A stretch of 64,000 nt of DNA from Paenibacillus sp. RC67 (lineage in GTDB: Bacteria; Bacillota; Bacilli; Paenibacillales; NBRC-103111), in NCBI RefSeq assembly GCF_030020805.1, contig NZ_CP125098.1, positions 7,324,501 through 7,388,500 of the forward strand. Direction: 5' to 3'. The position numbers and the translations under genes were made by a program. The notes beneath the pieces are model-generated. The model searched no databases, was not told the origin of the DNA, and worked only from the letters and a program-made list of their open reading frames with translations. Shown here in pieces: positions 43,422-53,143 of the stretch (its first letter is position 1; every line of letters begins with the position of its first letter).

Positions 43422-44096
43422 ATGAAAGCCGTTTTGTTCGATTTGTTCGAAACCTTAATTACTGAGTTTGCTGAAGGGGTACGTAAAGTACCTAGAATTC
43501 ATGATTTTGATGAGCAGCAGGGACTGACCAGGCAAGAATATGACGAGGAATGGCGCACGCGGCAGGAGCAGAGAATGAACGGTACCTTTCCCGATTATCC
43601 TTCAGTTCTTCGCGATATTTGGAGCAGCAAAGGAAAAACGCTGGATGAAGCCTACATCCAAAAGCTCTATGATTCACGGCTATATGCCAAATTAGTTCCC
43701 TTTCAATCGCTCTCTCCGCACGTTATTTATATGTTAAAAAGGTTAAAAAGCAGTGGTATTCGCATCGGATTGATTAGCAACTGCACGGAGGAAGAAATTC
43801 GCGCCTGGGAGCGCTGTGACCTGGCCCCTTATTTCGACGAGGTTGTGTTCTCTTATGAAACCGGTTATGCCAAACCCGATCCCGAGATTTACGCATTAGC
43901 TTGTGAACGCTTGCAAGTGCAGCCGGAAGAAGCCGTTTTTGTCGGTGATGGAGGCTCCAGAGAGCTGGAGGGCGCTCAAGCATGCGGGATCAGAGCGTAT
44001 CGTGCTGCATGGTTCTTCCAACTAAGCGACAGATTCAAAGACTTCGATCAGCTTACACAACCTCAAGATTTGTTAGATCGTCTAGGCATCAAATGA
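43422..44096 (+). CDS. HAD-superfamily hydrolase
   Basis: A 224-residue haloacid-dehalogenase-like phosphatase. Motif I appears as AVLFDLFETLI, where the nucleophile Asp is followed by L-F rather than the usual x-D-G, so the acid/base Asp two residues on is missing (F); motif II is IGLISNCT, motif III the Lys in TGYAKPDPEIY, and motif IV VFVGDGGSRE. The family usually has D-x-D or D-x-F; the D-L-F form occurs in a phosphatase/dehalogenase-like subgroup. The substrate is unknown. Confidence 0.83.
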   Translation: MKAVLFDLFETLITEFAEGVRKVPRIHDFDEQQGLTRQEYDEEWRTRQEQRMNGTFPDYPSVLRDIWSSKGKTLDEAYIQKLYDSRLYAKLVPFQSLSPHVIYMLKRLKSSGIRIGLISNCTEEEIRAWERCDLAPYFDEVVFSYETGYAKPDPEIYALACERLQVQPEEAVFVGDGGSRELEGAQACGIRAYRAAWFFQLSDRFKDFDQLTQPQDLLDRLGIK

Positions 44097-44127
44097 GATA
44101 ACTTCGGATAAGGAGGATGATGTCCTT

Positions 44128-44514
44128 ATGGCAACTCTCGTTAAACATAAAGAAAGCGGTAAAATCTTTGTCCTCATCGGTACTGGATATGGAGCCTATA
44201 AAGCGCTGCTGCCAAGCGTCATGGGAGGAAGCATGTTCCCGCATGAAGAAGCAGCGGAAATTCCGTTAGCCGCATTGAGTGATCGCTATGGGAATATTAC
44301 CTGGATGCTTACAGAGGAGCTGCAGGTAATAGAAGTCGATGGTAAAGCTATTCGAGATTACTTCCCCAGTGAATCGGCTCAGCATTACCAGCAAGCCGCT
44401 GCCGCTACTGTTGAAGAATCGTGCCCAGCTTGTGGCTTCCGAGTTACTTCCATGACAAAGTCATGCCCCTCCTGCGGCCTTACCTTGATATTGGAAGAGC
44501 ACGAGGAGAGCTGA
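44128..44514 (+). CDS. Small protein with C-terminal zinc ribbon
   Basis: A 128-residue protein. The last 35 residues form a zinc ribbon: CPACGF at about 98-103 and CPSCGL at about 112-117, two CxxC knuckles 11 residues apart. The first 85 residues (GKIFVLIGTGYGAYKALLPS...) have no recognised domain. Homologous proteins are common in Paenibacillus, as far as I recall, but have no assigned role. AAGGAGGATG precedes the ATG at 44128. Confidence 0.7.
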   Translation: MATLVKHKESGKIFVLIGTGYGAYKALLPSVMGGSMFPHEEAAEIPLAALSDRYGNITWMLTEELQVIEVDGKAIRDYFPSESAQHYQQAAAATVEESCPACGFRVTSMTKSCPSCGLTLILEEHEES

Positions 44515-44526
44515 GTTGAATGAGAA

Positions 44527-44661
44527 GTGCTGCAATCTCCGAGCTTCAAGTATAACAACCGAGATTGGGGACGCATTCCAGCTAGCATTCTCGGCTTTTG
44601 CACTGTGTTAATCGTTACCCTCGCCTTCATTACTTACTACTTCTTTCGTCGTTCCGACTAG
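44527..44661 (+). CDS. Possible 44-residue membrane protein
   Basis: From the GTG at 44527, just after an in-frame stop, a frame reads LQSPSFKYNNRDWGRIPA, then one membrane helix (SILGFCTVLIVTLAFITYYFF) and a basic end RRSD. The positive-inside pattern looks natural, but the ribosome site is weak (GAGGAG is 18 nt away), and the 3' end overlaps the convergent glycosyltransferase by about 54 bp. Confidence 0.33.
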   Translation: MLQSPSFKYNNRDWGRIPASILGFCTVLIVTLAFITYYFFRRSD

Positions 44662-46092
44662 CAGCCTGTTGATTTTCTCCTCCAAATGATGATGTTCTAT
44701 CTGTAATCGCACCACATCAGGAAATTGTTCCGTATAATAATCAAGCAGCTTCTTCGCTTCGGCCAGTTTGCCGCTGTGCACCGCTAGCTCTGCCATTTGA
44801 AGCCCTGCTTTCCAAGCCTTCAGCTCTGGGTCGGGTGAAATCGTTCCACGATAGGAGATTATCGCTTCATGATAGGCTACCATTTCCTTTTTGGACTGCT
44901 GAACGAGACCTCTTGCTTGGCCAACCTGAGCCTGGGCTAAATGATAATGAGCGTCAGGATAATCAGGGGTCATCCGCAATATCTCGGTACATAGCCTTAT
45001 AGCCTCCTCCCACGCGTGACGTATCAGGTGGATTTTAACCAAATAGAGGCGAACCGTTCCTATCGCAGAAAAACCAGGCGTCTCTTGTGCCAATCGTTCT
45101 GCCTCCTGCAAGTAGGTGAAGGCGCGTTCATGCTCGCCATTATTAAAACACTCTCTCCCATAAAAAAACCAACCAGACGGATTGCGGGGCTCTTCCTCAA
45201 CCATGAGCTGCAAGAGCTTCAATGCGCGATCGCTTTTGCGCCGTCCTTTCCAAATCGCCGGATCATAGCCGTCATGGATCAGACGGATCCTCGCTTTACG
45301 GCTGATCGTGTTCACCCGCTCTTGTAGCCCTCCCGGAGGCGCTATCTGCTCATGAATTCGGCCGAAATAGCGAAGTCCAAAGCGAAGAGGAAACATCCTC
45401 GATTGGGAAAAATCTTGCTTGAAATGGCTGCCGTATTGATTGGCCATCCAAACCTGCAAGATAACAGGCAGCTCCGAGCCATCGAATAATCCAACAATTT
45501 CGCGCAAGTGTCGTGCATCCTCGGAATGAAGCACTTCATCAGCATCCACCCACAAGACCCAATCACTTGTCAGCAAAGGAAGTATCTCATTACGCAGCTG
45601 GGAGAAGCTATCCTTCCACTCCGATTGGTACAGCTTTACCTCCGGGAACTGCCGTACGATATCCATGGTTCGGTCCGTTGATCCTGTATCCATGACAACA
45701 ATCTCGTCTACGGCCCCGATCAAGCTTTGTAAGCATCGATCTATACAACGCTCCTCGTTCTTCACCATAATAGCTGCTGTTATGGTGACTTTTTTTACCT
45801 TGAGCAGCTCCAGAATGTCTTCTCTTATTGGTCCCATCTCCGACTGCTTCAGCGCTGCAAAAACGGATTGTACCCAGTTAGCCTCAGGATCGAGCAGCCA
45901 TGCACGTTGAAAAGCCATTTGAGCCATAGCCCCATGCTGCCGCTCCAATAGCGACTGAGCCAAGAAGAACCACCCCTGCGCCGCAGCAGGGGATACTTGG
46001 ATATACTGGATGGAAAGCAGCTCTGCAGTATCAAAGTTTCGGTGATGCAAGCTTTGAACGATTCGTTCAGCGTATCCTACAGCTTCATCCAT
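44608..46092 (-). CDS. Glycosyltransferase family 2 with TPR-like helices (copy 2)
   Basis: A 494-residue protein with TPR-like helices on both sides of a GT2 domain. The GT2 core has ITAAIMVKNEERCIDRCLQSL, VDEIVVMDTGSTDRTMDIV (DTGSTD) and WVLWVDADEVL, the DxD metal/nucleotide-sugar site. From about residue 290 TPR-type helices (ALKLLQLMVEEEPRNPSGWFFYGRE..., and later) follow. Members of this family add sugars to proteins or cell-surface polymers. The start overlaps the end of the upstream paralogue by 8 bp, so they form an operon and likely arose by tandem duplication. Confidence 0.86.
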   Translation of the reverse strand: MDEAVGYAERIVQSLHHRNFDTAELLSIQYIQVSPAAAQGWFFLAQSLLERQHGAMAQMAFQRAWLLDPEANWVQSVFAALKQSEMGPIREDILELLKVKKVTITAAIMVKNEERCIDRCLQSLIGAVDEIVVMDTGSTDRTMDIVRQFPEVKLYQSEWKDSFSQLRNEILPLLTSDWVLWVDADEVLHSEDARHLREIVGLFDGSELPVILQVWMANQYGSHFKQDFSQSRMFPLRFGLRYFGRIHEQIAPPGGLQERVNTISRKARIRLIHDGYDPAIWKGRRKSDRALKLLQLMVEEEPRNPSGWFFYGRECFNNGEHERAFTYLQEAERLAQETPGFSAIGTVRLYLVKIHLIRHAWEEAIRLCTEILRMTPDYPDAHYHLAQAQVGQARGLVQQSKKEMVAYHEAIISYRGTISPDPELKAWKAGLQMAELAVHSGKLAEAKKLLDYYTEQFPDVVRLQIEHHHLEEKINRLLVGTTKEVVSNEGEGND

Positions 46093-47542
46093 GGTTTCTC
46101 CCCCCTTTCCTATCGTTTTGCAGCACAGATCTTTGTTCCTGTATCACGGCGCGTCTCCTCTTAAGCTCGTCCCATTCAGGAAATAATTGAAGCAGCTTCG
46201 CGTATTCCTCATCCGCTCCCGCTAGCTCCCCCAAATCATAAGCTAGCTCTGCCATCATATAGCTGCTCTTCCAACCTGCAATATCATGATCCATCGGATC
46301 TGGCCCTCTGTAAGTGGAGAAGCCTTGCATTGCCAGATTTAGGCTGTACTCAGCTTCTTTATAAAGCTGCTTTGCCTTGAAGATATGGATCTGACTCAAG
46401 AAATATGAAAAGTCGGGATAGTCCGGAAATAACAGAAGCGCCGCTTGTACTTCCTGCTCCGCTTCTTCCCAGCGATTCAGCTCGATCAGGAGGCGAAGCT
46501 TAAGAGAGGCGAGTTCTATTCGCCCTGAGAATTCAGGCATCCCTGCAGCTTTGTTATCTGCTTCGTTCACGTAGTGTAATGCTTCTTCCCAGCGGCTTTG
46601 TAGAATAAGCTCCTGGCTGTAATTTATGAGTCCTATTGGATTATGGGGCTGTTCTTCCAGCATCCTATGAAGCAGCTCTTGTCGAGTCTGTACTATACCT
46701 CTCTCGATGGTGGGGTTACTTAGTAAATCCAGCCTGACCCTAATTTTCCGGCTAATTATAGTAGAGGATCCATCATTCGCAGCTCCATCAATCAATCGTT
46801 CATAAACGCTCCCTTCAAAAGAAAGCCCTTTTCGCAGTGGATACATGCGCGAATTCGTACAGGTCTCTATCAAGGCTCCATTTTTGCTCTGAAGCAAGAT
46901 CAAATCAAGTGCTACAGGTACCTCACTCCGCTGAAACAATGATGCTGCCACTCGTACTTTATTGGCGTCTTCCGGATGAAGTTGTTCGTCAGCCTCAATC
47001 CAAATCACCCAATCTCCATTTAAGTACTTGTGTGCCTCATTACGGATTTGTGCAAAATTATTGTGCCATACCACCTGAAGGAGCTTTACCCATGGTAAGC
47101 TGCCAACGATTTCTAACGTCCGGTCGGTTGAGCCGTAATCGATCACCACAATTTCGTCCGCTGCTTTCGCCAAGCTCCGAACACATCGCTCAATCGTCTC
47201 TTCACCGTTCCTAACGATAATGGCAGCACTTATCCTCACTGGCTGCGTTAACAGCAGCAGCTCGATATCATATCGCTCCGATCCCGCTTCCCTCTTCCTG
47301 AGCTCCGACTGGATACGTGGCATCCACATAGCCTCGGGGTCCAGCAGCCATGCACGTTCAAAAACCATGCGGGCCGCAGCACCATAGCCGCGATGCATTA
47401 ACGCTTCGCCTAAGGATGTCCAGCTCTGTGCATCCAGAGGGTCCTCCTCCAGCCGCTCCTTAGCTAAACGCTCAGCTTGTAAATACTCTTGCTGCTGTAA
47501 TGCCTCCTTGATGGCTTGATGGGTATTCTGGATCTCCTCCAC
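46085..47542 (-). CDS. Glycosyltransferase family 2 with TPR-like helices (copy 1)
   Basis: A 485-residue paralogue of the next gene, with the same plan: helical repeats (1-105), a GT2 core (ISAAIIVRNGEETIERCVRSL, DEIVVIDYGSTDRTLEIV, WVIWIEADEQL) and C-terminal TPR-like helices. Here the Asp of the DxD motif is replaced (IEADEQ instead of VDADEV), which may alter donor binding. The GTG at 47542 follows GGGGAGGGC. It is upstream of its paralogue and downstream of a 1060-residue secreted protein on the same strand. Confidence 0.84.
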   Translation of the reverse strand: MEEIQNTHQAIKEALQQQEYLQAERLAKERLEEDPLDAQSWTSLGEALMHRGYGAAARMVFERAWLLDPEAMWMPRIQSELRKREAGSERYDIELLLLTQPVRISAAIIVRNGEETIERCVRSLAKAADEIVVIDYGSTDRTLEIVGSLPWVKLLQVVWHNNFAQIRNEAHKYLNGDWVIWIEADEQLHPEDANKVRVAASLFQRSEVPVALDLILLQSKNGALIETCTNSRMYPLRKGLSFEGSVYERLIDGAANDGSSTIISRKIRVRLDLLSNPTIERGIVQTRQELLHRMLEEQPHNPIGLINYSQELILQSRWEEALHYVNEADNKAAGMPEFSGRIELASLKLRLLIELNRWEEAEQEVQAALLLFPDYPDFSYFLSQIHIFKAKQLYKEAEYSLNLAMQGFSTYRGPDPMDHDIAGWKSSYMMAELAYDLGELAGADEEYAKLLQLFPEWDELKRRRAVIQEQRSVLQNDRKGGRNHG

Positions 47543-47593
47543 GCAGTTTTGCCCTCCCCTTTTGCTAAGCTGCTCTTCCTGACGGAATAGAAA

Positions 47594-47617
47594 GAGGTCA
47601 ACCCGTGAGTTGACCTC
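47594..47617 (-). terminator. Terminator after the 1060-residue surface protein gene
   Basis: GAGGTCAAC-CCGTGA-GTTGACCTC is a perfect stem with T-rich sequence on the minus strand. Confidence 0.78.
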
Positions 47618-47634
47618 ATCTTAACTCAATGACA

Positions 47635-50600
47635 TTACGCTGGTGGTCTAAAGATGGGGAATACGTCTAACGTTAACGTATGATCCACCTTGTTCACATA
47701 ATGCAAGTTGATAACAACCGGATAGTTTAATGAGCTGCCGTTCATTATATTTACATAATTATCGTTAGACATGTGATAGGCATTATAAGATATATTATTC
47801 GGATTGTTTATGTCTACCAAATAAATAGCTTTTGACTTATCGTCTGTTGCCAGCGCTGGAAGTATGGTATCGGGATAAATGACGGTAATCACCGAATTAG
47901 AATATACACGATCTACATTACTTTCACCGAGCGGAGAAGACTGAACAGAGATGGTTTTATTAATGACATTGCCCGCTTTATCCTGAGCCGAGACTTTAAC
48001 TGTGGCACCCATATCGATGCTTGAGCCGCTAAGAGTCATATAGTGATCTGACGTTATATCACCCTGGATAGAGCTTGTCACTTCTAGGGTATAATTCAAT
48101 TTATCACCTTTATCCGCATCCACATCTGTGAAAAGTCCAAGTAGGTCCAAATCAATAAGATTCATTCCATCTCGGTGATCAAGATAGATTGTATTAATTC
48201 CATCGGGATCCAATACAGGTGCAGCATTCGGATTTACGGTAAATGGAATATTTAACAGCGCCGATTGATTAAATCTGTCGGTAGCCTTCACCTTGACGTA
48301 GAAGGTAACAGGCTGGTGGTTGCCTAATGGGGATTGAACCTCAACAAAAAGATCTCCCCCATCGATACCTGCTGACGTATGATACTGGCTCTTTAACTCC
48401 TCTACATTGTCAACCGCAAGATCCAGTTCATTTCCTCTGAAAAACTCATACAAATTTTCAATTTGAAAGGCATTCGTAGCGAGCCCATCCGTATAGGAGA
48501 TTGGAGTTGGATTCCCCGCCACCATCGGTGGAGGTGCCGCTTCTACCGTTACCGGAATGTCCAGTACAGCGCTTTTGCCGTACATGTTCGTCGCTTTTAC
48601 TTTGACAACGGTGGTTGTGGTTATATTGTCCGGAAAATAGGCTCCTATAAATTCAATCCATCTGTTGTCCTCGCTTCCGCGCAGCACTGCAAAAACCTCT
48701 CCGGAAAGATTCGTGTCCTCCACGATACTGTACTGTAGGTTATCCCCGCTATCCGAGCTCTTGAAATATTGATTTAAAAAGAGAGGGTACCCTTCCCCGT
48801 ACTCCCGGCCGTTGGATACCGTTACATGCTCCGCCTCTTTTTCTATTGTAGGAGGAGCGTAATCGGTAACGAAAAGGATCGTTCTTTCTTTGGATATGCC
48901 GGTAGTCGGATTGGTTCCTAGAACCGTGAAGGTCGTATCTCCCATGATCCCTTCAAAAACAAGTTGGGCCTGCTCTGTATGGTTATTAGCTACCGATACG
49001 CTGACATGACTTTCCCACGATAATGGCAAAATTTCAAAAGCGGTTGCCCCTGTACTGTCAAAGAACGTCGATAAAGGAACAAAATAAGGATTCGGGTAAT
49101 TCATAGGGTCATCTTTTTTCCATTGGATCGTATAAGGGGCAATAATATTAAGCTTCAAAGAAATGGAAGCACTTTTACCGAAAGGATTCGTAGCTTTCAC
49201 CTGAAACACTTCTGAACCGCCAGTTACCGTTTGCACCCCTTGGATCACAAGTCGGCCGGTGTCCTGATTAATGGCGACAGTTAGGGTTGAAGGCAAATTT
49301 TCCAGACTATAAGTTAAATGCGTACCTGGACCTGATCTATCCATGAAAAATTCAGAAGCATTCAGTATTTGAGCCTCTGTAGCCCCCACAATCCATTCTA
49401 TTGGGTCAGGATTTGATGTCACTTCTGGTGCCAGATACTCAAACAGGACAGGAATGCTGATCATTGCGCTGTTATTGTATGTATTTGTTGCCGCTACTTG
49501 GATGAAAGGTGTATCTGTCGGTAAAGAAGAAAGATTCACGCTATTCATCGTTAATCTGCCTGTAAGTTCATCTATAGCAGCATCAATATACGCCGATTTA
49601 CTCTTGATTCTATACGTCAATGGCGAGTCAGGTTCAGTAACGATGTATGTCGCCATCGACACGGTTTGCGGCTCTGATTGACCTACAATCCATTGAATTG
49701 GATCAGGAAGCCCGACGACCACAGGAATCGGATTCCGTTTCACAGTGAATTGAACCGTCAAAGATACAGAAACGCTGCCGAATTTGTTCGTAGCCTTGAC
49801 TTGAAACACTTCAGAACCATCTGATGCTGCCTGTACTCCTTGGATGACAAGCTGACCGGTGTCTTCATTAATGGAGGCGAATATAGTTGAAGGCAGATTT
49901 TCAAGACTATAGGTTAAAGGCGAATCCGAGCTGAAATAGGTAGCCATCGATATGGTCTGAGCCGTCGACACCCCTAGCTTCCAGTTAATAGGATTTGGAG
50001 TGCCTTTTACCACAGGAATATTGCCTGCCTGAATAGTAACCGGAACATTCAACGTCACACTTTTTTCGTACTGGTTCGTAGCGATAACCTGGATTTCTAC
50101 GCTAGTCCCTACGTATTGTCCTAATGCCGAGGTTCCCGTAAGCGTCAATACGCCTGCTTGATCGATACTTGCATGAATATAATCATAGGAACTTTTAGCG
50201 TTGAACTTCAAACTCTCTTCAGCCGTCTTGGTAAAATAAGAAGCCATAGGCACCGCTTGCGTTTCCGTCTGGCCCGCTACTAAAACAATAGGATTCGGCT
50301 TCCCGTTCACACCAGGCGTCGGAGCACTGGTGTTATTCAATGGCTCAATACCGTTCAACAATGTCCTTACATCTGCAGCTTGAGTCACATCCACAGGATG
50401 CGCTGCGATATACTTGGTTACGTCCCCGATATCGATACGTTTGTCCGCTCCAGCGTCCAGAACATGTACTTTGAATTCCTCCAGCTTCCCGGTATCGTTG
50501 GATATCGTTACCATCGAAGAGCCAACTTGATCTCCACGCAGACTCAAAGGATTGCTTCCTAAGTACGAATAGGTCGCGTAGACAACACCGCTAACAGACT

Positions 50601-50817
50601 TTGAAGTTACTTTATAGGAGCTGAGATTGCTTAAATAATCGTTCAAATATATCGTTTTTTCGCTTCCTTGTGCAATCGTCATATCTTGAATAGGATGTAC
50701 AACAGCAGCTGGAGCAGCCGTTCCGGGCTGTTGGGCCATTACGACGGAGGGCACAGCAATAACAGACATGACCGCCGCTGCGGATGCCGCTTTTGTGACC
50801 GAGCTTCTGGATACCAT
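47635..50817 (-). CDS. Large secreted protein with Ig/cadherin-like repeats
   Basis: A 1060-residue secreted protein with a signal peptide (AASAAAVMSVIAVPSVVMA, about 1-28). Residues 145-190 look dockerin-like (DAGADKRIDIGDVTKYIAAHP). Then come about seven related domains of 90-110 residues, marked by NPxPIxWxxGxxExQ at the start and LENLPS/INxDTGxLVIQGVQ/FQVKATN at the end, resembling dystroglycan/cadherin-type Ig folds. No SLH, LPxTG or membrane anchor is seen at the C-terminus (ends FPIFRPPA), so it may be released or held by other means. Ser and Thr are abundant, and two glycosyltransferase genes follow it, so it may be a glycoprotein. The ATG at 50817 follows GAGGTGG. Confidence 0.75.
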   Translation of the reverse strand: MVSRSSVTKAASAAAVMSVIAVPSVVMAQQPGTAAPAAVVHPIQDMTIAQGSEKTIYLNDYLSNLSSYKVTSKSVSGVVYATYSYLGSNPLSLRGDQVGSSMVTISNDTGKLEEFKVHVLDAGADKRIDIGDVTKYIAAHPVDVTQAADVRTLLNGIEPLNNTSAPTPGVNGKPNPIVLVAGQTETQAVPMASYFTKTAEESLKFNAKSSYDYIHASIDQAGVLTLTGTSALGQYVGTSVEIQVIATNQYEKSVTLNVPVTIQAGNIPVVKGTPNPINWKLGVSTAQTISMATYFSSDSPLTYSLENLPSTIFASINEDTGQLVIQGVQAASDGSEVFQVKATNKFGSVSVSLTVQFTVKRNPIPVVVGLPDPIQWIVGQSEPQTVSMATYIVTEPDSPLTYRIKSKSAYIDAAIDELTGRLTMNSVNLSSLPTDTPFIQVAATNTYNNSAMISIPVLFEYLAPEVTSNPDPIEWIVGATEAQILNASEFFMDRSGPGTHLTYSLENLPSTLTVAINQDTGRLVIQGVQTVTGGSEVFQVKATNPFGKSASISLKLNIIAPYTIQWKKDDPMNYPNPYFVPLSTFFDSTGATAFEILPLSWESHVSVSVANNHTEQAQLVFEGIMGDTTFTVLGTNPTTGISKERTILFVTDYAPPTIEKEAEHVTVSNGREYGEGYPLFLNQYFKSSDSGDNLQYSIVEDTNLSGEVFAVLRGSEDNRWIEFIGAYFPDNITTTTVVKVKATNMYGKSAVLDIPVTVEAAPPPMVAGNPTPISYTDGLATNAFQIENLYEFFRGNELDLAVDNVEELKSQYHTSAGIDGGDLFVEVQSPLGNHQPVTFYVKVKATDRFNQSALLNIPFTVNPNAAPVLDPDGINTIYLDHRDGMNLIDLDLLGLFTDVDADKGDKLNYTLEVTSSIQGDITSDHYMTLSGSSIDMGATVKVSAQDKAGNVINKTISVQSSPLGESNVDRVYSNSVITVIYPDTILPALATDDKSKAIYLVDINNPNNISYNAYHMSNDNYVNIMNGSSLNYPVVINLHYVNKVDHTLTLDVFPIFRPPA

Positions 50818-51177
50818 GGAATTCCACCTCGAAGTTCCAATTTAATGTAATTAAACTTTATTTTATCATACGAATTATTAAAAAACAGTAGTTTCATAGA
50901 GTAAATCCATCGAAATAACCTCCTTTTGCCTTACTGCAATACAATTGTCTTATTTTTATATCTTCTATTAAGATATCGGGATGGATTTGGCTAAAATCCC
51001 TTCCTCTCCACTCCCTTTTAATTGTTAAGCTAATATGAATCTCCATCCTTCTCTCAATAAAACCTTTAGATCCCCCTAACTCTCTCTTTACACCCGGGAC
51101 TTATACTGAACGAGGCAGTTGAGATACGGCACTCCACCGTGTACTTACTGTGATAACCGTTAGGGGTGAAATCAAAG
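50818..51177. other. Divergent intergenic region before ugpA
   Basis: A 360-bp gap that should hold promoters for the 1060-residue protein (minus) and for ugpA (plus). TTTACA at about 51087 was noted but has no -10 at proper spacing. No convincing operator, RNA or repeat was seen. Confidence 0.35.
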
Positions 51178-52137
51178 ATGAGTCTTATGCCAAAAGATAT
51201 CGGGATGCCTTCCGCTGTCGCGTCCAGGCCGAGGCGCATATCGCGTATCCGAAGCTTGAACCCATTGCGGTGGAAGGAAAATCTGCTCGCTTATTTGTTT
51301 ATGGCTCCGTCACTACTGCTGTTCGGCATCTTTCTTTTTTATCCATTGGTTAAATCGATCTATCTCAGCCTACACCTGACCGATCCGCGTGGCCGGGTTG
51401 CAGAATTCGCCGGACTGGACAATTATCAAGAATTGCTGACCTCGGACAAATTTTACCAGAGTCTGAAGGTTACGTTTTCCTTCACTTTACTTACTGTGCC
51501 TACATGCCTTGTGATCGCTCTCCTGCTTGCTGCGCTATCGCACAATAAGCTGCGGGGGATGCGCGCGTTTCAATTTGTGTTCTCACTTCCCATTGCGATT
51601 TCGGTGGGAACGGGCTCTGTCATCTGGATGATGCTGTATCATCCGAGTGTCGGGGTATTAAATTATGTTCTCAGCTTATTCGGCATGGCTCCGGTAGGCT
51701 GGCTTACTGACCCGGCTGTAGCGCTTCTCTCCGTATCATTCATGACCGTATGGATGAACCTCGGCTTCAACTATATTGTGCTTTTGAGCGGACTGCAAGG
51801 CGTTCCTGAAGAAATCTACGATAGTGCCAAAATCGATGGCTCAGGCCCCATCCGTACCTTTGTACAACTGACACTGCCTTTAATTTCCCCGACCCTCTTT
51901 TTCTCCGCCATTGTTTCAGTCATCGGTGCATTCCAAACGTTCGGACAAATGCACATCTTGACCAGAGGCGGGCCCATGAATACGACGGATGTCGTTGTTT
52001 ATAACATCTATCAGGATGCGTTCGTTAATTTCCGATTTGGTATCGGCAGCGCGCAGGCGCTCTTGCTATTCGCATTCATTCTTGTACTGACACTGATTCA
52101 GTTCAAATTTTTTGAAAAGAAGGTGCACTACCAATGA
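51178..52137 (+). CDS. ugpA: Glycerol-3-phosphate ABC transporter permease UgpA-like
   Basis: A 319-residue membrane protein with about six helices, starting LLAYLFMAPSLLLFGIFLFYPLVKSIYLSL. The EAA loop that contacts the ATPase reads EEIYDSAKIDGSGPIRTFVQLTLPLISPTLFF. With its partner it forms the channel of a glycerol-3-phosphate or glycerophosphodiester importer; that substrate is inferred from the binding protein downstream. The ATG at 51178 follows AGGGGTG; an earlier GTG at 51166 is possible. It overlaps the next gene by 4 bp. Confidence 0.82.
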   Translation: MSLMPKDIGMPSAVASRPRRISRIRSLNPLRWKENLLAYLFMAPSLLLFGIFLFYPLVKSIYLSLHLTDPRGRVAEFAGLDNYQELLTSDKFYQSLKVTFSFTLLTVPTCLVIALLLAALSHNKLRGMRAFQFVFSLPIAISVGTGSVIWMMLYHPSVGVLNYVLSLFGMAPVGWLTDPAVALLSVSFMTVWMNLGFNYIVLLSGLQGVPEEIYDSAKIDGSGPIRTFVQLTLPLISPTLFFSAIVSVIGAFQTFGQMHILTRGGPMNTTDVVVYNIYQDAFVNFRFGIGSAQALLLFAFILVLTLIQFKFFEKKVHYQ

Positions 52138-52955
52138 GGTCTCGCTTGCAGCAAACGCTGCTCTATATTTTGCTGTGTATCGCGGCGGCACTGGTACTGT
52201 ACCCTGTCTTTTTCACCTTGTCCGCTGCTTTCATGACGCCTGCTGAATCTTCGGCCTATCCGCCCAAGTTCATTCCTGGCAGCCTATATTGGGATAATTT
52301 CATTAAAGTAACTCAGACTGTCCCCATCTTCAAATTCATTACCAACAGTTTGTTTGTCTCTACCGCTATCATGATCGGACAGCTGCTTACAGCAAGCTTG
52401 GCCGCTTACGCTTTCGCTTATTTAAAATTCGTCGGCAAAAGTGTCTTGTTCGCCCTCTTTCTCTCGACGATGATGATCCCTTGGGAAGTGACGATGATCC
52501 CGAATTATTTGACAGTCAAAAGCTGGGGCTGGCTGGACACCTACGAAGGATTGATCATTCCTTTCCTAGCTACGGCATTCGGAACGTTCCTGCTTCGCCA
52601 ATTTTTCCTTCAGCTTCCCGCCGGCCTGTTCGAAGCCGCTCGTATCGATGGCTGCGGCCATTTTCGCTGCTTCTTCCGTCTTGTGCTGCCGCTGTCCCGC
52701 CCTGCACTGGCTACACTGGGAGTGTACTCGTTCCTTACGCATTGGAACATGTACCTGTGGCCGCTATTGATCACTAATGGAGAAAAAATGCGTACCGTTC
52801 AAATCGGCATCAGCATGCTGCAATTTGAAGAAATGACCTCCTGGAATCTGGTACTCGCCGGCGTAACTATCGTGCTGCTGCCATCGCTTCTGCTTCTTGT
52901 CTTGGGCATTAAGCAGCTGGTGGGCGGTTTAACGGCAGGAGCTTTAAAGGGCTAG
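52134..52955 (+). CDS. ugpE: Glycerol-3-phosphate ABC transporter permease UgpE-like
   Basis: A 273-residue six-helix permease with an EAA loop (LFEAARIDGCGHFRCFFRLVLPLSRPALATLG), of the MalG/UgpE kind. The ATGA overlap with ugpA indicates coupled translation. It is the second transmembrane subunit of the importer. Confidence 0.84.
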   Translation: MRSRLQQTLLYILLCIAAALVLYPVFFTLSAAFMTPAESSAYPPKFIPGSLYWDNFIKVTQTVPIFKFITNSLFVSTAIMIGQLLTASLAAYAFAYLKFVGKSVLFALFLSTMMIPWEVTMIPNYLTVKSWGWLDTYEGLIIPFLATAFGTFLLRQFFLQLPAGLFEAARIDGCGHFRCFFRLVLPLSRPALATLGVYSFLTHWNMYLWPLLITNGEKMRTVQIGISMLQFEEMTSWNLVLAGVTIVLLPSLLLLVLGIKQLVGGLTAGALKG

Positions 52956-53143
52956 CCCTTTGTTCTGTTCCGCTGATTCGAAATTAACGATCTAATGTGG
53001 GATTCACATTCAGAATGAACGCCATTTCGTTTGAACATAGCTTGTCCTTGTTGTCATCGGGACACCTATCCTCAAATAAATAAAAAAGCATGTGTTCAAC
53101 ATTTCCGTTGACGCACATCCAAAAAAAGGGAGAGAAGAAGTAA

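Noticed and set aside
51000..51177. Pho-box-like repeats upstream of ugpA
   Set aside because: Expected because ugp genes often answer to phosphate, but no clear pair of TTAACA-type repeats was found.
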